Origin: Bolinopsis microptera
Taxonomy: Eukaryota; Ctenophora; Tentaculata; Lobata; Bolinopsidae
Direction of reading: 5' to 3'
Assembly (NCBI RefSeq): GCF_026151205.1
Contig: NC_087076.1
Location: 10,392,902 to 10,456,901, forward strand
DNA length: 64,000 nt
Position 1 is the stretch's first letter; each line of letters starts with the position of its first letter. The notes under the pieces are model-generated. The model was not told the DNA's origin. It made no database searches and saw nothing but the letters and a program-made list of their open reading frames with translations. Position numbers and translations under genes: made by a program. Shown here one piece after another: positions 57,735-64,000 of the stretch.

Positions 57735-59153
57735 CCTTTAAACGAACCTGAAGTTTGAAATGTTTCGTTAAATTGCAACCTCGGGAAATCAATTATTGCA
57801 GATCTAGAGTGCTGAGCGTTTAAATCGTACGAAAATGTCAAATGTAGTAAAATGCAAATGTTTGCTTCTTCACTGATAGTCGAATAATTCGAGATTAGTA
57901 AAAAGCGAGAAAGCAATAAAGGACATGTTTTGTAAAAGTTAAAATATTACTTTTTCATTAACAAATAGTCTCATTTCATTATAAGATTATTATATTAGTT
58001 TTACGGGTAAAGTTTATATTTTCATCACATTAACATTATCATCATAATATATAATATCACTATTCACATTCAAACCTAATTATATTACACAATATTAAAG
58101 TTTTACAGAATATAATACGTCTAAGATCAATTATGTATGATTGAACATGCATGATAATGCAGTGAGTAAAAAGTTTCTACTTTTTGTAAGAAAACACGTA
58201 CACAACATTCCATATCAATGATGACGATCGATTTAAAAGTTAAGTTCATACAATAGATTAAAAATACAAAGTGTACCTTAAATTTGATAACACTGTACTA
58301 AAAACATTATACACTACACAGCACCTATCAAAATAAACAAGTAAAATAAGACAATAGAAATTAAAATACAATACATTTCGTGTGCACGTGACAGCAGGCA
58401 AACTCCGAACTTCACCAAGTTTTACTAAATCATATAAATTGTAATTTTTACCGGCAGTAACCGGCAGTATAAGTTCTACATCAAGCTTAGTTCTAATTTG
58501 GTCCAGAGTTCGGTGTTTAACAATCAAGTGCAAAGAATTTAACTTTCTACAAATTTTATGTACAAAATGTCTGTTCTGATTAATGATATTAAACATGAAA
58601 TAATCGAAACCCACATTTTATGCAATTATGAACTATTATATTCTGATCGCTTTAGTTGCTCACCAAACATGGAATAACCAAACAAAACGTTATTGACAGG
58701 ATTAGAATAAAACCACGAAGATGGTTGGTAAAAATATGCTAAAGTTTACTATAAAGAAATTATGTTTAAAATGTTGCCTCGAACTTAAATCGGTACATAC
58801 TATGTATTATATTATAATATTGTATGTATGTATATTGTATAAGAGTGTTATCTAACAGTAAAATAATGTAAACAGGTGATCAAATTCAAAATTTCAGAAA
58901 TAATGGCTTACACTCATTACAAGCTAAGTCAAATAAGTAGGTAGTAAAATTGGGGATTTCAAATATATTAATAACGATGCATTATCTTGAAGCTTTTTGT
59001 TCCTTTATCGAGTGAAATATATAATAATTACAAATTCAAAATTTGAAATATATTCAAGTTCTTATTTTGGTCCCCGGCAATGCTTTAATGATTATTACAT
59101 CTTTCTCTTCTATAAAAACGGGGGGATTTCTGAACACAAATTTACCAATACAG
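57735..59153. other. AT-rich spacer, nothing recognised
   Basis: Between the TBL3 start and the stop of the first cAMP-receptor-like GPCR. Very AT-rich. The 118-codon frame at 58258-58614 has no family resemblance. It probably includes the TBL3 promoter and GPCR 3' UTR. Confidence 0.4.
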
Positions 59154-60164
59154 CTATTCCATCTCTCCGAAACTCTGTTCAGCATCGTTCGTAACAGGTG
59201 GCTTCTCGTCCTTCACCGTGTACTCCAGGTTTTTAGCTCTAGTATCAACCGACTTTGTGAATGTGAAGTTTGTCCTGGTCCACTGTCGCAGTTCCTGCCA
59301 GAAAGTAACAGGATGGAGTTGCTTCAGGGTCTCCTTGTTAAGAAGGAAGACAAGCGCGTTGACAAACCCCCACAACGGGGACACGATGGAGTGGAGAAGT
59401 GCCAGCTCAAAAACAGGGTTCCCAGGATTAGCCCAGTTCTGGATCCTGTTAGCAGTAGATATGCTCGCTAACACTAGATCCACTATGGGGTAGAGCAGCA
59501 GCGGTCTGATGCTCTTCTTGTACTGTGCCTTGCTGCGTTCCGTTTCTGGATTGTACGTTCCGTCGTATGAGTTGATCTTCTTCATGACCTTGTACACGAT
59601 GTAGATGTAGATAACTCCCCCACCGAACACGAGTAACATTAACCAAAGGTAGTAACAAATAACTCTCAGGACATTCTCGTAGTCACTACCTCCTTTTATC
59701 CAGCACCAGAGTCCAGCGTGCCCGTAGTGGTTACCAATCAGAGGAATTATACTCAGCACTAAAGCTCCTCCCCATACAACGCCGTGGTAGATTTTCTCCA
59801 AGTGTTGTTGCCGCCCATTTTTCAACATGACTATAAGGAGATGAATGTCAATGCAGATGATCCACAGATTTTGTGAAACACCCGCAAAGTTCCGAAAGAA
59901 ACCTTTAGCTGTGCAACCAGGACTGTCACCAGCAAGGTTGTGCAGACTTAACAAAGCAATCAGCATACAAGAGCAAAGCATGTACATGACGAGACGCTGG
60001 GTAAAGAACCTGAACTTTTTGTAAACAATAATAACAAGGAGAGCTAGAAGACACCCCACAAGGGACAAAGATGCTGCGATCAGACGGCCTGTGCGGATAG
60101 CAGAGCAACGGTAATCGTCATTGTCCTTGTTATCGTCGGTACACAGATGCAACCACGACGACAT
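59154..60164 (-). CDS. cAMP-receptor-like (Dictyostelium CAR type) GPCR, copy 1, intronless
   Basis: A 336-residue frame with ATG at 60164. The N-terminus is short with Cys (CTDDNKDNDDYRCSAI). TM1 is LIAASLSLVGCLLALLVIIVY, followed by the basic loop KKFRFFTQRLVMYML. Later come NLWIICIDIHLLIV (TM3), HGVVWGGALVLSIIPLIG (TM4), then GLWCWIKGG with the conserved Trp-Cys-Trp of the CAR/secretin-like extracellular loop. TM5 is VICYYLWLMLLVFGGGVIYI. The C-terminal half has RPLLLYPIVDLVLASIS and SPLWGFVNALVFLLNKETL. The cytoplasmic tail is Lys/Thr/Glu-rich. Family: class E/cAMP-type receptors, which also occur in some animals. Ligand unknown. A paralogue lies immediately upstream. Confidence 0.85.
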   Translation of the reverse strand: MSSWLHLCTDDNKDNDDYRCSAIRTGRLIAASLSLVGCLLALLVIIVYKKFRFFTQRLVMYMLCSCMLIALLSLHNLAGDSPGCTAKGFFRNFAGVSQNLWIICIDIHLLIVMLKNGRQQHLEKIYHGVVWGGALVLSIIPLIGNHYGHAGLWCWIKGGSDYENVLRVICYYLWLMLLVFGGGVIYIYIVYKVMKKINSYDGTYNPETERSKAQYKKSIRPLLLYPIVDLVLASISTANRIQNWANPGNPVFELALLHSIVSPLWGFVNALVFLLNKETLKQLHPVTFWQELRQWTRTNFTFTKSVDTRAKNLEYTVKDEKPPVTNDAEQSFGEME

Positions 60165-60841
60165 TTTAAATGAGCAGTCTGTTAGTCAGCAGTGGGTTTT
60201 TGTCAGGTTAAGTTCCTGTTGAAGCCATATACCTGAGTGGGAGGATTTATTAAGTACTTCCTTGAATGTAATTAAATGGCGGCAGAATCAGCTGTGCTAT
60301 TTTATCTTACAAATTATAAGGCACACTATGTTTCTTACGTTTATAGACATTTGAATAATACTAATTGTAAGAAAAAAAGGATCAAAAACTGTATCAAATA
60401 TCAAATCTACAGAGTACAAACAAAAATAATTAACTGTAAAATTTATGTTTTAATCAAATGCCACACCTAGTCTGAAGTCAAAATATCAACTGATAGTGCA
60501 AAAATAATATTTTAATGATACCGTACCTGGATATTAAAGTATTAACCTATTAATTAAGTTCAAAATACAAAAGCACAATCAAATTCTTCCCGTTATAAAA
60601 CAAATCACTAAACATTTTAAAACCGTTAAATTGGCAGACCAGAGGAAAGACAAACATCTAACACACAAAAAGTCTTGCTGCGAGTGTAACATAACATAGT
60701 TTTGGCAATTTAACACCACAATATTATGACTAGACACCTCGGTATGTATAATGCAATGTTCATGCTGTAGTGTCTGTTATTATAACATTGGTAGTATTTT
60801 ATAAAAATACAATCTTATGAACAAAACCAATGATTATTTTG
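60165..60841. other. Spacer between tandem GPCRs
   Basis: AT-rich. No ORF supported. It holds the 3' UTR of copy 2 and the upstream region of copy 1. Confidence 0.4.
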
Positions 60842-61927
60842 CTAATGGTGAAGTGACTCCATATCACTTTCAGATGTGTTCATCTCTCCCGAAAGTACAG
60901 CGGAAGTATTCGCATTTACCAAATTGGAGTCAGCAGCATAATGTTCGTCAACATATTGAAAATCCCCTGTTTGAGTACTTGACGGCTCTAGAGATGCTGT
61001 GTTCCTAGTCCAGGAGGTCAAGATCTCGTCCAAAATAGCACATGGATGAAGCTGGCGCAGTGTATCCTTGCTCATAAAGTACATGACAGCATTACAGAAT
61101 CCCCAGAGTGGATACAGAGTACAGTGAAGGAAGTACAATCCAAACATTGGACTATCCGGGCTTATCCAGTTTTGGAACCGGTTAACAGATACTGGAACTG
61201 CTACCACAAAGTTTACTAAAGGGTAAAGCAAGAGAGGGTAGACGTATTTTCTGTACAGCCGTTTCTTTTGAGTCCTCATCATGGAACAGTAGCCATCAGA
61301 ACGGAATTGCTTTAACTGCAAGTGTATCTTGGATATGACCATAGCAAAGAACACGATGTCTATGAGGACAGACATTATGAGCCACAAATAAAAGCAAAGG
61401 AGCCTCAGCAAATTCTCGTACGGTGTCTCATTTTTTATCCAGCACCATGTACCTGCAGCACCATAGTGATGACCATATATGGGAATGATGCTCATACATA
61501 GCGAGAACGGCCATACTACCGAATGAAAAATCAATTCAAGATGTTTCGGTCTTTTCTCATAAATGGTAAAGACAAGAAGATGGATAACAATACAGAGAAT
61601 TAGTAAACGTTGAGAAAGAGTACAGAAATTGTCAAGAAACCCGGAGACTTCACAATAAATTCCTGTCCTATTGATGTTATTCTGATATGAGTAAACCGAA
61701 GAAATCACAATGGTTGGAAACAAAACAGATATGATCATTCTGTGAGTAAAATTCCGGTATTTTCTGTAGATAACAATCATGAAGAGCACCAGGCAACAAC
61801 CAGCAATAGACAAAGAGGCAGCAACAGTCCTTCCATAGAAGATAGCGAGACACCGGTAGTCATTATAATAGGCTGGGTTTGTTGTGTTGGTGCAGTTTGT
61901 CAGCCAAGTTTTTTCAATTTCAGTCAT
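60842..61927 (-). CDS. cAMP-receptor-like (CAR type) GPCR, copy 2, intronless
   Basis: I choose the ATG at 61927 (MTEIEKTWLTNC, good AAAATGA context), which matches the start of copy 1. The frame is open to another ATG at 61999, which would add 24 residues. The product is 361 residues. The N-terminus has sequons (NCT, NTT). TM1 VAASLSIAGCCLVLFMIVIY is followed by RKYRNFTHRMIIS. TM3 is QRLLILCIVIHLLVF and the extracellular loop reads GAAGTWCWIKNE. The C-terminal half is PLLLYPLVNFVVAVPVSVNR and LYPLWGFCNAVMYFMSKDTL, nearly the same layout as copy 1. The tail is Ser/Thr-rich with several sites for phosphorylation. The two genes are tandem paralogues on one strand. Confidence 0.85.
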   Translation of the reverse strand: MTEIEKTWLTNCTNTTNPAYYNDYRCLAIFYGRTVAASLSIAGCCLVLFMIVIYRKYRNFTHRMIISVLFPTIVISSVYSYQNNINRTGIYCEVSGFLDNFCTLSQRLLILCIVIHLLVFTIYEKRPKHLELIFHSVVWPFSLCMSIIPIYGHHYGAAGTWCWIKNETPYENLLRLLCFYLWLIMSVLIDIVFFAMVISKIHLQLKQFRSDGYCSMMRTQKKRLYRKYVYPLLLYPLVNFVVAVPVSVNRFQNWISPDSPMFGLYFLHCTLYPLWGFCNAVMYFMSKDTLRQLHPCAILDEILTSWTRNTASLEPSSTQTGDFQYVDEHYAADSNLVNANTSAVLSGEMNTSESDMESLHH

Positions 61928-62600
61928 TTTATACTGGGGGGGTCCAACCCGATCAATTCCGATCATTCCGATCCCGATTTTGGCCTTATCAACCCTCATA
62001 TCGGAAAAATCGGGAAAATTTAAATCTTCCCTCTGAGGTTTCTAGGCGATATAGGTAGCTATTTCTGTACTTAAATATGACAAGAAATCGATTGGTGGTG
62101 GTCCCAGAACCCCAAAACGGTATCTTGTTCCAAACAAGAATCGTTTCGTCCGAAAAACAACACAATGTCGTACCAACTCTTGTTTGACAGAAACATCCAC
62201 CCCGGTCCACAATTGAAAGAGGTACGGTTGGTAATAACAATCGTAACAAATAGCGAACGCTTTAGTAACTTTTGATTTAAATTGTCTCCACAATTTGTAA
62301 CAGGCTATCTGCAGAAATGGGTAGCACGGTTAATGACTATGGTCCTTTCTCAAACTTCCAATCCTCAGTTAGATACAAAGAATAGTCTACACAATTTTCA
62401 ATAACATTAAAAGGGATGAAAATCACTTTATTTATCAAAATCTTTATTTATCATGTAACAACTTTTCCATAGTACTGGAGAGTAAAACTCTGTTAAACAA
62501 AAAAATTCTCGGGCACATTTTGAGTCAGTAACAGTAACATGTCAATATGTTACAGACTCAAATGCGTTTAAAAACATTTTAGTAACAATAAATTGTGTAA
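61928..62600. other. Spacer upstream of GPCR copy 2
   Basis: Probable promoter and 5' UTR region. Short frames at 61989-62293 are unlike any family and I do not call them. Confidence 0.4.
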
Positions 62601-62602
62601 AC

Positions 62603-64000
62603 TGATGAGGAGGAGGAGAGGACTGAGGAGAAGGAGGACTGAGGAGGACAGAGGAGGAAGACTGAGGAGGACCAGGACGAGCACTAGGAGGATGAGGACG
62701 AGGACTAGGAGGATGAGGACGAGGACTAAGGACGATGAGGACGAGGACTAAGGACGAGGAGGAGGACGACTGAGGAGGAGGACTGATTAGGAGGAGGACT
62801 GATAGGAAGAGAAGAAGGAGGAGGAGGATGAGGAAGAGAAATGAGGAGGAGGAGGAAAAGGAGGAAGACTGAGGAGAAAGAGGAGGACCGAGGAGACCTG
62901 AGGAGGAGGAGGACTGAAGAGGAGAGGGAGGACTGAGGAAGAGGAGCAGGATTGGTGTGGAGGAAGACGAGAAGGAGGAGGACGAGAGCGAGGACGAGGA
63001 GGAAGACTGAGGAGGAGGACTGTTAAAAAGGAGAAGGACGAGGACTGAGGAGGAGGACTGAGGATGAGGAGAAGAAGGACTGGGGGAGGACTAAGGACGA
63101 GGAGGACTGAGGAGGAGGACTGAGGATGAGGAGGAGGAGAAGGAGGACTAGGGAGGACTGAGGAAGAGGAGGACTTAGGGAGGACTGAGGAGGAGGAGGA
63201 CTGAGGAGGATGATGAGGAGGAGGACTGAGGATGAGGAGGAGGAGAAGGAGGACTGGGGGAGGACTGATGAGGAGGAGGACTGGGGGAGGACTGAGGAGC
63301 AGGAGGATGACTTAGGAGTAGGAGGAGAAGGAGGAGAAGGAGGAAAAGGATGAGAGGGAGGAGGAGGACTGAGGAGGAGGAGGAGGACTTAAGAGTAGGA
63401 GGAGAAGAAGGAGAAGGAGGACTGAGGAGGACAGAGGAGGAAGACTGAGGAGGACCAGGACGAGCACTAGGAGGATGAGGACGAGGACTAGGAGGATGAG
63501 GACGAGGACTAAGGACGATGAGGACGAGGACTAAGGACGAGGAGGAGGACGACTGAGGAGGAGGACTGATTAGGAGGAGAAGGAAGAGAAGAAGGAGGAG
63601 GAGGATGAGGAAGAGAAATGAGGAGGAGGAGGAAAAGGAGGAAGACTGAGGAGAAAGAGGAGGACCGAGGAGGCCTGAGGAGGAGGAGGACTGAAGAGGA
63701 GAGGGAGGACTGAGGAAGAGGAGCAGGATTGGTGTGGAGGAAGACGAGAAGGAGGAGGACGAGAGCGAGGACGAGGAGGAAGACTGAGGAGGAGGACTGT
63801 TAAAAAGGAGAAGGACGAGGACTGAGGAGGAGGACTGAGGATGAGGAGAAGAAGGACTGGGGGAGGACTAAGGACGAGGAGGACTGAGGAGGAGGACTGA
63901 GGATGAGGAGGAGGAGAAGGAGGACTAGGGAGGACTGAGGAAGAGGAGGACTTAGGGAGGACTGAGGAGGAGGAGGACTGAGGAGGATGATGAGGAGGAG
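62603..64000. repeat. Polypurine GGA-rich tract with 783-bp higher-order repeat
   Basis: Nearly 1.4 kb of A/G on the plus strand, built from GGAGGA, GAGGACTGAGGAGG and GGACGAGGACTAGG pieces with occasional T and C. A long stretch starting GAGGACAGAGGAGGAAGACT at 62644 recurs at 63427 with very few differences and the same internal order, so the period is 783 bp; the second copy runs past the end of the window. There is no open frame of note. Such tracts can form triplex DNA and are prone to unequal exchange. Confidence 0.9.

Noticed and set aside
57396-57758. Plus-strand 120-codon ORF
   Set aside because: Shadow of the TBL3 N-terminus on the opposite strand.
61928-61999. Upstream in-frame ATG for GPCR copy 2
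   Set aside because: It adds 24 residues absent from the paralogue; the ATG at 61927 has the better context.

Overview
This window is nuclear DNA from an animal. Genes are interrupted by GT-AG introns and recognisable metazoan families are present: Mu-class GST, aminoacylase-1, FKBP8, TBL3/UTP13 and class A GPCRs. The background is AT-rich and full of minisatellites, MITE-like elements and transposon remnants. Two intronless GPCRs of the cAMP-receptor (Dictyostelium CAR-like) type, cnidarian-style class A GPCR structure, a Penelope-like RT and TTAGGG-type repeats fit a non-bilaterian animal, perhaps a cnidarian. That placement is inference, not proof.

Layout. 0-12 kb: an intronless class A GPCR (-), a possible 42-residue membrane microprotein (+), a Penelope-like reverse transcriptase (-), a coiled-coil gene in at least nine exons (5081-8026, +), and a small three-exon coiled-coil gene (10573-11581, -). 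From 12607 to 48669 (+) lies what I read as one aminoacylase-1 (ACY1) gene. Exon 1 is at 12607-12756 and exons 2-9 are at 39983-48669. All phases fit and the predicted protein is 405 residues, close to human ACY1 (408). The 27-kb first intron would hold other genes: a basic orphan ORF (-), a tandem array of signal peptide-PLAT-sushi genes (-, 15.6-21.2 kb), a LINE ORF1-like gene (-), a nuclease-helicase fusion (-, 26.5-28.8 kb), an intronless Mu GST (+) and a secreted-protein exon (+). It also holds several non-autonomous elements, among them a 1.36-kb palindrome at a TTAA site, a TA-flanked inverted-repeat element and a small element with a telomere-like core. Within ACY1, exon 5 (the catalytic Glu-Glu exon) is present in four intact and two decayed tandem copies, and a hAT element with an exact 8-bp target duplication sits in the last intron.

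50-62 kb: a run of minus-strand genes follows. FKBP8 has eight exons and a long acidic Ala/Pro/Glu repeat N-terminus. TBL3/UTP13 is intronless with one apparent missing base. Two tandem cAMP-receptor-like GPCRs are intronless. The last 1.4 kb (62.6-64.0 kb) is a polypurine GGA-rich tract organised as a 783-bp higher-order repeat that runs off the window.

The points I consider most worth attention are the ACY1 exon-5 array, where frame arithmetic forces use of exactly one copy; the modular PLAT-sushi array; the nuclease-helicase gene; and the palindromic and telomere-cored elements, whose target-site signatures are visible within the window.
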